Shown in pieces: positions 1-5,501 of a DNA stretch of 13,449 nucleotides. Under the pieces are notes generated by a model. The model saw nothing but the letters and a program-made list of their open reading frames with translations. It had not been told where the DNA came from and did not search any database. The stretch's first letter is position 1. Each line of letters begins with the position of its first letter. Source of the DNA: Ruminococcus sp. (GTDB lineage: Bacteria; Bacillota; Clostridia; Oscillospirales; Ruminococcaceae); NCBI GenBank assembly GCA_017961625.1, contig JAGCWY010000114.1, forward strand, positions 1 to 13,449, read 5' to 3'. Made by a program: the position numbers and the translations under genes.

Positions 1-74
1 GGGATAAGGTAAATAGGGGTTCGTAAAGTATTTCCCCTTTACACTACGCTGGCACTCGGTTTGCGTGAGTGCTA
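1..74 (+). repeat. Left inverted terminal repeat and replication origin
   Basis: The first 74 bases are the exact reverse complement of the last 74. The end reads 5'-GGGATAAGG. A flush perfect inverted repeat plus an encoded protein-primed polymerase is the signature of a linear genome whose 5' ends carry covalently bound terminal protein, and such ends act as replication origins. The starting GGG would allow initiation with dGMP and sliding back on a repeated base, as known for other protein-primed systems. An internal 6-bp inverted repeat (GCACTC 52-57, GAGTGC 67-72) flanks GGTTTGCGT and may be a protein-binding site. Weaker homology to the other end (TAATGGGGT, 73-81) resumes once the extra 20-bp unit of the right end is skipped. 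Confidence 0.95.
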
Positions 75-89
75 ATGGGGTGCCGGGTG

Positions 90-118
90 TTGACAGCGGG
101 CGTTGCAGATGGTAGAAT
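90..118 (+). promoter_or_regulatory. Early promoter, sigma-A type
   Basis: TTGACA at 90-95 matches the -35 consensus perfectly. TAGAAT at 113-118 matches the -10 in five of six bases, and the spacer is the ideal 17 bp. It lies just inside the left terminal repeat and points into the early genes, with a start expected near 125 and the first ribosome binding site at 134-142. It is the only strong promoter seen upstream of the 151-4249 gene block. Confidence 0.85.
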
Positions 119-150
119 TATGGTATATAAACCAAAGGAGGGTTATATGT

Positions 151-255
151 ATGTTCAGTTTGATCGAGATCGCGCTGTACGCGCTGGCAGCGCTGGCGGC
201 CTTGTGGATCCTGGCTGATGCGCTGGTAATGGAAGAGGAGGACTATGATGAGTAA
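151..255 (+). CDS. Small single-helix membrane protein (34 aa)
   Basis: This short gene encodes an almost pure hydrophobic helix (residues about 4-27, rich in Ala and Leu) followed by an acidic tail EEEDYDE, so a one-pass membrane peptide is predicted. AAAGGAGGG at 134-142 lies 8 bases before the ATG at 151. A second ATG at 147 is closer to that site but opens a different 23-codon frame with no recognisable features. Being first in the early operon, it could serve early takeover or membrane anchoring of replication, as small phi29 membrane proteins do. That is inference from position only. Its stop overlaps the start of the next gene by 11 bases, which argues for translational coupling. The family is not recognised. 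Confidence 0.65.
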   Translation: MFSLIEIALYALAALAALWILADALVMEEEDYDE

Positions 256-454
256 GTTCTATTTAGTGGAAGCGGAGCAGGAGGTGGATATCAGACATGG
301 AGCATATAAGCCGCGTGGTGAGATCTGTACTTGCTCGGATTGCAAGTTCCGGTACGATCCGCTTGAGTGCTGGCGAGGGATGTTATGGACCTGCGACAGC
401 GATTTCTGCAGCAGAGGAGAGTTTAAAGATGAGATATTGGCTGATAAAGGCTGA
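245..454 (+). CDS. Cys-rich putative zinc-binding small protein A (69 aa)
   Basis: The gene encodes 69 residues with cysteines in the order CTCSDC (28-33), C42, C50 and C55, ending in the motif DFCSRGE. The CxxC pair plus later cysteines suggests a small zinc ribbon or knuckle. The next gene is a clear paralogue: both share a CxDCKxR segment and FCSRG. Similar short proteins ending in FCSRGE-like motifs are common in early regions of Firmicute phages, but I know of no established function. Two ATGs (245 and 248) follow GGAAGAGGAG at 231-240, and either may be used. It overlaps the genes on both sides, so it belongs to the early operon. Zinc binding and any regulatory or anti-host role are inference. 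Confidence 0.75.
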   Translation: MMSKFYLVEAEQEVDIRHGAYKPRGEICTCSDCKFRYDPLECWRGMLWTCDSDFCSRGEFKDEILADKG

Positions 455-617
455 GAATGACACACAGGCCTATCTGGGCCGTTATGAATTGGAGCAGGTA
501 GTAATACTGTGCAGAGACTGCAAGTACAGGGATCACAGGACCTGCACATGGAACAAGGCTCCGGTTTTAAATCCGTTTGATTTTTGCAGCAGAGGAGTAA
601 AGAAAGATGAAGAATAA
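429..617 (+). CDS. Cys-rich putative zinc-binding small protein B (62 aa)
   Basis: This is the tandem paralogue of the preceding gene: CRDCKYR at 28-34, C39 and FDFCSRG at 51-57. Four cysteines in C-x2-C...C...C order fit one zinc site. The true start is taken as the ATG at 429. An in-frame ATG at 297 would extend the reading frame through the coding region of the previous gene in another frame. The ATG at 429 follows a GAGGAG (414-419) encoded by the CSRGE codons of the upstream paralogue. N-terminal MRYWLIKAEN resembles MSKFYLVEAEQ of the paralogue, so they align over their whole length. Function is unknown. Confidence 0.75.
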   Translation: MRYWLIKAENDTQAYLGRYELEQVVILCRDCKYRDHRTCTWNKAPVLNPFDFCSRGVKKDEE

Positions 618-771
618 TGAGGCTATTTTATTTGAGATCGAGAAGGAGAAGGAACATCTCCGGAGGCAGATAGATGAGCAGTCTTTGAGCGGCATGGTGC
701 TTTATTGGCTGGGCCAGATAGACGCTCTGGAGAAGATGAGACTGCTGATCATCAGATATTATGGAGGCTGA
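607..771 (+). CDS. Hypothetical small helical protein (54 aa)
   Basis: The reading frame gives 54 residues with a charged, probably coiled N-terminal half (EIEKEKEHLRRQIDE) and a second helix (YWLGQIDALEKMRLLIIRYY). Its ATG overlaps the stop of the upstream Cys-rich gene by 11 bases, and a GGAG within the upstream CSRG codons (594-597) plus AAAGAAAG serves as ribosome binding site. A helix pair of this kind often dimerises. No family is recognised. Support is the tight overlap with neighbours, base use like the neighbouring genes, and the lack of any competing frame. Confidence 0.6.
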   Translation: MKNNEAILFEIEKEKEHLRRQIDEQSLSGMVLYWLGQIDALEKMRLLIIRYYGG

Positions 772-772
772 C

Positions 773-967
773 ATGGCGCGGGAGACTATGATCATCGAGA
801 TCCGTGAAAACCGGAACGGATATTATTTTTACAGTGAGTCCGGAAAGTGGCTTCAGGGATGCAAGCGTCAGTATCTGTTTCCTGTAATGGAGGAGCTGAC
901 AGAAAAGTATTCGATGGAATACCCGGTTGAGGTTTTATTTCAGTTAGGGAGGTATGAAGAGTTTTGA
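773..967 (+). CDS. Hypothetical early protein (64 aa)
   Basis: The start at 773 is preferred over the in-frame ATG at 761, because GGAGG at 763-767 sits 5 bases before 773 while nothing similar precedes 761. The product is a small, probably alpha/beta protein (MIIEIRENRNGYYFYSESG, then a helix ending in LGRYEEF) with one cysteine and no membrane segment. It starts one base after the upstream stop and overlaps the next start, so it is part of the early operon. The family is not recognised. Confidence 0.65.
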   Translation: MARETMIIEIRENRNGYYFYSESGKWLQGCKRQYLFPVMEELTEKYSMEYPVEVLFQLGRYEEF

Positions 968-1149
968 AACAGTTTAATCTAAAGTTCAACGAGGAAAAAC
1001 CTGTTGATATGAAGGTGTATAACCGCATCAAAGAACAGCCCTCTGCGGTGGAGTATATCAGGCAGCTTGTGCTGTGGGATATATACGCGGATGAACAGCT
1101 TAACAGATTACAGTCGAGGTTAAAAGAAGAATATGGCGAGACGGATTGA
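964..1149 (+). CDS. Small protein, possibly ribbon-helix-helix-like (61 aa), TTG start
   Basis: The product begins with a strand-like segment (KQFNLKFNEEKP), followed by two helices including PSAVEYIRQLVLWDI. That order resembles short ribbon-helix-helix DNA-binding proteins of plasmids and phages, but the similarity is weak. The start is taken as TTG at 964, behind GGGAGG at 947-952. The only in-frame ATG (1012) lacks a ribosome binding site and would remove the strand. An ATG at 954 opens a frame of only 7 codons. If it is a DNA-binding protein it could regulate early transcription, since no other regulator is visible in the genome. That is inference. Confidence 0.55.
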   Translation: MKQFNLKFNEEKPVDMKVYNRIKEQPSAVEYIRQLVLWDIYADEQLNRLQSRLKEEYGETD

Positions 1150-1723
1150 GGCGCTCAGCGCGTGGGAGATCGTTGAAAGCGGTCAGACAACAGCACAGCT
1201 CCGGAGAGAATATTCAAAGCTCGCATATGTTGCGAGACAGAGGATCAGTAAACTGGAGGCAGCCTTCGGACCGAAGGCTGAGATCCTCCAGCGCAGGTCC
1301 GGAGATTTCGGAACATTGAAGAGTCTCGGTAAGATAAACAGGATACAGGTATCGCAGGAGTTGGCAAATGTACGGCGCTTTCTGGCATCAGGATCCTCAA
1401 GAGTCAGGGAATACGGACAGATCCGCGAAAATATCGTTGAGTCATTTCAGCGTTCCGGATATGAATTTGTAAACGAGAGCAATATCGATGATCTGTATCA
1501 GTTTCTGGAGGATGCCAGAGCCCGCAATATTGCGTCGTTGTATGGCTCAGATCAGCTTGTTGAGACATGGAACAGAGCCCGCAAGCGCGGGCTTACAGAG
1601 GAGCAGCTGCTGGGTAATATCGAGTACTGGGCAGAGCATCCGTCTAAAGATATGAGACTGTATGCCCGGAGAAACACATCGAGGGAGGACTTTGTTGAGG
1701 CATCGAAAAAATGGAGACTGTGA
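1133..1723 (+). CDS. Putative genome terminal protein, replication primer (196 aa)
   Basis: In phi29 relatives the terminal protein gene lies next to the DNA polymerase gene, and this is the only mid-sized gene in that position (its end overlaps the polymerase start by 13 bases). The product is basic and mostly helical, with REYSKLAYVARQRISKLE near residues 26-42 and a charged C-terminal domain. The role would be to supply the hydroxyl group that primes replication and stay covalently bound to each 5' end. phi29 uses a serine in the C-terminal part; S171, Y177, T182, S183 and S191 are possible here, and I cannot choose among them. At 196 aa it is shorter than the 266-aa phi29 protein. The call rests mainly on position and the terminal repeats. 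Confidence 0.7.
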   Translation: MARRIEALSAWEIVESGQTTAQLRREYSKLAYVARQRISKLEAAFGPKAEILQRRSGDFGTLKSLGKINRIQVSQELANVRRFLASGSSRVREYGQIRENIVESFQRSGYEFVNESNIDDLYQFLEDARARNIASLYGSDQLVETWNRARKRGLTEEQLLGNIEYWAEHPSKDMRLYARRNTSREDFVEASKKWRL

Positions 1724-3747
1724 ATGTTAAGGATCTCGACTATACTATATTTGAGCATCTGAAAACACAGCGGGCTCCGCGGGGCAATCCTCACGGCAGG
1801 AAGCGCAAGCGCTATGTGGACGCTGTATGCGCCTTCGATATCGAAACGTCGACGCTGCCGGATATCGATGAGGCTATCATGTATATCTGGCAGTTTCAGA
1901 TCGATGATATCGTTACCGTTGTCGGCAGGACATGGGAGGAATATTTCTTCTTCCTGCGGAAGATAAAGAGCGAGATCGGCGCGAGGCTTCTGTGCATCTA
2001 TGTACACAATCTTAGCTTTGAATTCGAGTTCCTGAAGGGATTATATGATTTCCAGTCTGATGAAGTATTTGCAGTAGACAGCCGGAAGATCCTGAAGTGC
2101 ACTATGTGGGACACATTTGAGTACCGGTGCAGTTATTTGCACAGCAATATGTCACTGGCAGCATTCACTTCCAAGATGGGAGTCGAGGACTTAAAGCTTG
2201 ATGATTTTGATTATGACAAGCTTAGATATCCATGGACCGAATTATCGGAAAGGGAATTGCTGTATTGTGTGAACGATGTTCGCGGTCTTGTGCAGGCTCT
2301 CAAGAAAGAGATGGCTCTTGACGGTGACAGTCTGTACACGATACCTCTGACATCGACCGGATATGTCAGGAGAGACTGCAAGAAGGCCATGGCAAGCTTT
2401 AATCATGCACAGCTTGCGGAGCTGCTTCCTCCTGAGGGTGTATATCTGGCACTTAGAGAGGCTTTCCGCGGAGGCAATACGCACGCCAACAGATTCTATT
2501 CCGGTGATATACTTCCTAATGTTCACAGTATAGATCTGGTATCTGCATATCCTTCGGTGATGATCAATTATGAGTATCCTATGACAGAATTCCATCATGA
2601 AGGTAGAGCCTCATTGGATCGAGTCATGGATCTTATCTATCATAAGGGTAAGGCCGTGCTGCTGCGCATATGCTTTTATGATGTGAAGCTCATCAGCAGA
2701 TATACAGGTGTACCATATCTGGCAAGAGATAAATGCAGGAACATCCAGAACGGTCACTTTGATAACGGCAGGATACTGGATGCTGAATATCTGGAGACTA
2801 CTTTGACAGATATTGATCTGAAGATAGTCATGGGGATGTACACATGGAGCGCAGCTGATCCTTATGATGTGTTTTATGCCAGATATGGAAAGCTGCCTCA
2901 GATGTTCCGCGATGTTATTCTGAAATATTACACCGACAAGACGCAGCTGAAACAAAATCCCGGAGAGTCTTATGATGAAGAGAAAGAGTATTTCTATTTC
3001 AAATCCAAAAACAAGCTGAACAGTCTGTACGGCATGACAGCGCAGGATCCGGCAAAGATATCGATCATGTTTCAGGATGGGCAATTCTCCCTGAAGGATG
3101 AGAGCATCGCCGATGTTCTGAAGAAGAATTATAAGAAGGCATTTCTCTCCTATGCGTGGGGTGTTTGGGTAACAGCATGGTGCAGATGGCTTCTCCAGCA
3201 GGGAATCGACGCAGCCGGTGACCGATTTGTATACTGCGATACCGACAGCGTAAAGACTATCGGCCCGGTGGATATGTCAGTCTTTAACGAGGAGATGAAA
3301 CAGCGATCCATCAAAAACGGCGGATATGCTAAAGATAGCACCGGCAGGATCCATTATCTCGGACTGTTTGAGGATGAGACGGTGAACGGTTATGAGGCTT
3401 TCGTTACGCTGGGCGCGAAGAAATACGCCTATGTCGAGAACGGCAAGCTGCATATCACCATTGCAGGAGTCAATAAGAAAGAAGGCGCCGATGAGCTGGG
3501 AGATATCCGGAATTTCAAAGAGGGATTTATTTTCCGGAAGGCTGGAGGCACTGAAAGCGTTTATAATGATGCCATCAACTATGATTATTTCGTGGATGGC
3601 AGATGGATCAAGATAACTGATAATGTAGTTATCAGGCCGTCAACATACGAGCTCGGTATCACTGAAGAATATCGGAGGATCCTGATGGGAGTCGCTGAAA
3701 TAAAATATTCTGATCATGATATTCCCGGACTGTATAAAGTGAGGTAA
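1711..3747 (+). CDS. Protein-primed family B DNA polymerase (678 aa)
   Basis: All diagnostic motifs are present in order. Exonuclease domain: Exo I FDIET (D43, E45), Exo II-like HNLSFEF (99-105) and Exo III YCVND (Y185, D189). Linker FRGG (252-255) corresponds to the YxGG motif. Polymerase: motif A DLVSAYPS (D275-S282), motif B KNKLNSLYG (K433-G441), motif C YCDTDS (Y508-S513) and the KxY motif (K570, Y572). The 150-odd residues between motifs A and B leave room for the TPR1 and TPR2 insertions that give protein-primed enzymes terminal-protein interaction, strand displacement and processivity. It replicates the linear genome from both ends. It is about 100 residues longer than phi29 polymerase. 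Oddity: the Exo II aspartate position appears to be glutamate (E104). ATG 1711 follows TTGAGG (1695-1700). Confidence 0.98.
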   Translation: METVNVKDLDYTIFEHLKTQRAPRGNPHGRKRKRYVDAVCAFDIETSTLPDIDEAIMYIWQFQIDDIVTVVGRTWEEYFFFLRKIKSEIGARLLCIYVHNLSFEFEFLKGLYDFQSDEVFAVDSRKILKCTMWDTFEYRCSYLHSNMSLAAFTSKMGVEDLKLDDFDYDKLRYPWTELSERELLYCVNDVRGLVQALKKEMALDGDSLYTIPLTSTGYVRRDCKKAMASFNHAQLAELLPPEGVYLALREAFRGGNTHANRFYSGDILPNVHSIDLVSAYPSVMINYEYPMTEFHHEGRASLDRVMDLIYHKGKAVLLRICFYDVKLISRYTGVPYLARDKCRNIQNGHFDNGRILDAEYLETTLTDIDLKIVMGMYTWSAADPYDVFYARYGKLPQMFRDVILKYYTDKTQLKQNPGESYDEEKEYFYFKSKNKLNSLYGMTAQDPAKISIMFQDGQFSLKDESIADVLKKNYKKAFLSYAWGVWVTAWCRWLLQQGIDAAGDRFVYCDTDSVKTIGPVDMSVFNEEMKQRSIKNGGYAKDSTGRIHYLGLFEDETVNGYEAFVTLGAKKYAYVENGKLHITIAGVNKKEGADELGDIRNFKEGFIFRKAGGTESVYNDAINYDYFVDGRWIKITDNVVIRPSTYELGITEEYRRILMGVAEIKYSDHDIPGLYKVR

Positions 3748-3750
3748 AAC

Positions 3751-3900
3751 ATGAAAACATTTTTCGCATTTTTTATCGGCCTGATCGTCGGAGTGTTTTT
3801 CGGAATGATGACGGCAGCGCTTATGGTAGTAGCATCGGACGCTGATCAGAGAAGCGCCTCTGATTTCAATAATATAAATAAAGGAGATTATGATGAATAA
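3751..3900 (+). CDS. DUF3789-like small membrane protein (49 aa)
   Basis: The reading frame encodes 49 residues: a hydrophobic helix (MKTFFAFFIGLIVGVFFGMM and on to about residue 28), then a polar tail beginning SDADQRSASD. This layout resembles the short DUF3789 proteins found in Firmicutes and their mobile elements, which have an N-terminal membrane helix with Gly-x3-Gly spacing. The assignment is from memory of the pattern. It starts 3 bases after the polymerase stop, with GAGG (3741-3744) upstream, and overlaps the next start by 11 bases, so it is translated with the replication genes. The function is unknown; membrane tethering of replication is a possible but unsupported role. Confidence 0.65.
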   Translation: MKTFFAFFIGLIVGVFFGMMTAALMVVASDADQRSASDFNNINKGDYDE

Positions 3901-4249
3901 CGTATCGTTAATCGGCAGACTTACAAAAGATCCTGAGATCAGGACCTTCGGAAAAGGTAAGGACAGCACAGACCTGTGCAGGTTTACTCTTGCAGTCAGA
4001 GACGGCAAGGACAAGGACGGCAACGAGAGAACACAGTTCATCTCCTGCGCTGCATGGGGTGCAGTATGCGAAATACTTGAGCAGTATGTTCACAAGGGCG
4101 ATATGCTGGGAGTAGATGGGAAGATCGTCCAGAACAATTATGAGAAGGACGGACAGATGATCTATCAGACAGAAGTGCGCGTCAACAGTTTGTATCTGCT
4201 GCCGAATACGGCAAATGACAGCAGCGGACGCAGCAAAGCCCGCAGATAA
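3890..4249 (+). CDS. ssb: Single-stranded DNA-binding protein (119 aa)
   Basis: The product has the classic SSB OB-fold pattern: MNNVSLIGRLTKDPEIR at the N terminus, CRFTLAVRD (29-37), ERTQFISCAAWG (46-57), LEQYVHKGDMLGVDGKI and a final YQTEVRVNSLYLL. It would protect the single strands displaced during protein-primed replication. It resembles bacterial-type SSB rather than phi29 gp5. The usual glycine-rich linker is very short and the acidic C-terminal tip that recruits host replication proteins is absent: the protein ends in basic SKARR. AAAGGAGA (3880-3887) precedes two adjacent ATGs (3890, 3893). It is the last gene before a terminator. Confidence 0.95.
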   Translation: MMNNVSLIGRLTKDPEIRTFGKGKDSTDLCRFTLAVRDGKDKDGNERTQFISCAAWGAVCEILEQYVHKGDMLGVDGKIVQNNYEKDGQMIYQTEVRVNSLYLLPNTANDSSGRSKARR

Positions 4250-4254
4250 TAGAA

Positions 4255-4283
4255 AAGGCCGGAGCGCTTTCCGGCCTTCTTTA
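4255..4283 (+). terminator. Intrinsic terminator after the replication genes
   Basis: AAGGCCGGA (4255-4263) pairs perfectly with TCCGGCCTT (4270-4278) around a 6-base loop, followed by TTCTTTAT. It begins 5 bases after the ssb stop and separates the early/replication block from the packaging ATPase gene. The flanking AAAA on the left would also let it work, less well, in the reverse direction. Only 16 bases separate it from the next start codon and no promoter fits there, so some read-through is expected. Confidence 0.85.
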
Positions 4284-4298
4284 TAATAGGAGTTTATA

Positions 4299-5333
4299 AT
4301 GTTTACAAAAGAAGGATACATAGATTTTAATTATGTGCTGAAGGACCGTTCTCCGTTTATATTCATTGTAGGAGGCCGCGGATCCGGAAAAACATACGGC
4401 GCTATAAAGTATGCGCTGGATAATGACAGAAAATTCTTCTTTATGCGCAGGACGCAGACACAGATCGACCTGATAAAGAATGACTCGTTTTCTCCGTTTA
4501 AGGTAGTGGACGAGTCTGTTGTAGTATCTCCGATCAATAAAAATCTGACCGGCATTTACAGAGGCTCTCAGAATTCCGACGGAACATGGAGCTCCTCAGG
4601 AGCTCCTATCGGATACATGTGCGCACTGTCTACGATATCGAACATCAGGGGTTTTGATGCTTCCGATGTCGAGCTTATCATCTATGATGAATTTATAGGC
4701 GAGGCTCATGAGCGTCCTATTCGCAATGAAGGACAGGCATTTCTCAATGCCTATGAGACAATAAACAGAAATAGAGAATTAAACGGCAGAGAGCCTGTGC
4801 AGCTGCTGGCGCTTGCAAACAGCAATAGTCTCGCAAATCCTCTGTTCGTCGAGCTCCAGCTGGTGACTCCTGTCGAAAAGCTGATGCGCTCAGATAACAG
4901 TAAGAAGTTTTACAGATACACTAATCAGGAGCGCGGAGTTTCGGTGTATATGGTGAACAGCTCTCCTGTGCTGGAGGCTAAACAGAGAACAGCTCTTTAC
5001 AAGCTTTCCGGAGACAGTGAATTTTCAGCAATGGCGCTGCATAATGAATTCACAGCAGAAGAAATGGATCACATCAAGACGCAGGATCTGAAGCCTTACC
5101 GTCTGATATGCTGCGTCGGAGAGATCTGCGCATATAAGAAAAAAGATAATACAGGGTATTATATAACCGGACATAAAAGCGGCAGCACTGAGGCTGTTTA
5201 TCAATCCACATCGACTGATCTGAAAAGATTTCGCAGAGATCAGTATTTCCTCTGGCTGGCATATCTTAATGGCAGGATCCTTTTTGAAAGCTATATCTAT
5301 AAAGTGTTATTTGAAAAATACTTCGGTATATGA
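4299..5333 (+). CDS. DNA packaging ATPase, phi29 gp16-like (344 aa)
   Basis: Walker A is GGRGSGKT (25-32) and Walker B is ELIIYDEF (125-132, D130 and E131 being the acidic pair). The length fits the 332-aa phi29 gp16, and the gene sits in a phi29-type genome with connector and capsid genes. It would hydrolyse ATP to push genomic DNA into the prohead through the connector. In phi29 this ATPase works on a ring of packaging RNA, and a candidate for that RNA lies directly downstream. The C-terminal third should be the vestigial nuclease-like domain, though its motifs are not obvious by eye. TAGGAG (4287-4292) precedes the ATG. Confidence 0.93.
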   Translation: MFTKEGYIDFNYVLKDRSPFIFIVGGRGSGKTYGAIKYALDNDRKFFFMRRTQTQIDLIKNDSFSPFKVVDESVVVSPINKNLTGIYRGSQNSDGTWSSSGAPIGYMCALSTISNIRGFDASDVELIIYDEFIGEAHERPIRNEGQAFLNAYETINRNRELNGREPVQLLALANSNSLANPLFVELQLVTPVEKLMRSDNSKKFYRYTNQERGVSVYMVNSSPVLEAKQRTALYKLSGDSEFSAMALHNEFTAEEMDHIKTQDLKPYRLICCVGEICAYKKKDNTGYYITGHKSGSTEAVYQSTSTDLKRFRRDQYFLWLAYLNGRILFESYIYKVLFEKYFGI

Positions 5334-5345
5334 TACTTTATACTA

Positions 5346-5374
5346 TTGACTATTTTTCAAATTTAAATTACAGT
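5346..5374 (+). promoter_or_regulatory. Promoter for the candidate packaging RNA
   Basis: TTGACT (5346-5351) and TACAGT (5369-5374) are 17 bp apart and embedded in a strongly AT-rich stretch (5334-5370). The -35 matches five of six consensus bases, the -10 four of six. The expected start, about 7 bases past the -10, is A5381, which is exactly the first base of the long closing helix of the RNA. Read-through could also supply the holin and downstream late genes. Confidence 0.65.
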
Positions 5375-5380
5375 TAGTAT

Positions 5381-5485
5381 AGAGAATTAAGGCGGGGAAG
5401 CGGCAAACAGCCGGCGCGCATAGAACACTCCCGGAAGGAGGCGCGCGCTCTTTGTTCGGGGCATGATACTCCGCCTATTCTTTTT
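5381..5485 (+). ncRNA. Candidate packaging RNA (pRNA), about 105 nt
   Basis: The gap between ATPase and holin folds into a closed structure. The closing helix is AGAGAAT (5381-5387) with ATTCTTT (5477-5483) plus AGGCGGGG (5390-5397) with CTCCGCCT (5469-5476), containing two G-U pairs and a 2-base bulge. Inside are: hairpin CGGC/GCCG (5401-5404, 5410-5413); an arm GCGCGC/GCGCGC (5414-5419, 5441-5446), with 8-base 5' bulge ATAGAACA (5420-5427) and tip CTCC/GGAG (5428-5431, 5437-5440); and hairpin GCTC/GGGC (5447-5450, 5459-5462) with loop TTTGTTCG. Bulge GAACA is complementary to loop TGTTC (5453-5457). phi29 pRNA has this order: closing helix, arm with CE bulge, D hairpin, with bulge and D loop pairing between molecules to form a ring. 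The extra first hairpin is not in the phi29 core. The pRNA call is inference; an RNA gene is well supported. Confidence 0.7.
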
Positions 5486-5488
5486 ATT
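5477..5488 (+). terminator. U-rich 3' end of the candidate pRNA
   Basis: The closing helix of the RNA is followed by and partly includes TTCTTTTTATT, the pattern of an intrinsic terminator. The RNA's own 5'/3' helix would thus be the terminator stem. The next ribosome binding site (GGGAGG, 5489-5494) starts immediately after it. Confidence 0.5.
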
Positions 5489-5501
5489 GGGAGGTGATAT
5501 A

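Noticed and set aside
147..218. ATG at 147 opening a 23-codon frame
   Set aside because: Spacing to the ribosome binding site is too short (4 bases) and the overlapping frame from 151 has a clear membrane-helix composition and couples to the next gene.
4282..4287. TATAAT as a promoter -10 for the ATPase gene
   Set aside because: The matching -35 position falls inside the terminator stem and has no resemblance to TTGACA.
5401..5413. Hairpin loop AAACA as the intermolecular partner of the TTTGTTCG loop in the candidate pRNA
   Set aside because: Only AACA/TGTT (4 bases) match, against a 5-base match for bulge GAACA, which also sits in the position used by phi29 pRNA. It remains a weaker alternative.
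5457..5473. Alternative local hairpin CGGGG/CTCCG at the 3' side of the candidate RNA
   Set aside because: It would break the 15-bp closing helix for a 5-bp stem including a G-U pair, so it is likely a folding intermediate at most.
5463..5501. ATG at 5463 as the start of the holin-like gene
   Set aside because: It lies inside the candidate RNA and has no ribosome binding site, while GTG 5502 follows a near-perfect GGGAGGTGAT.
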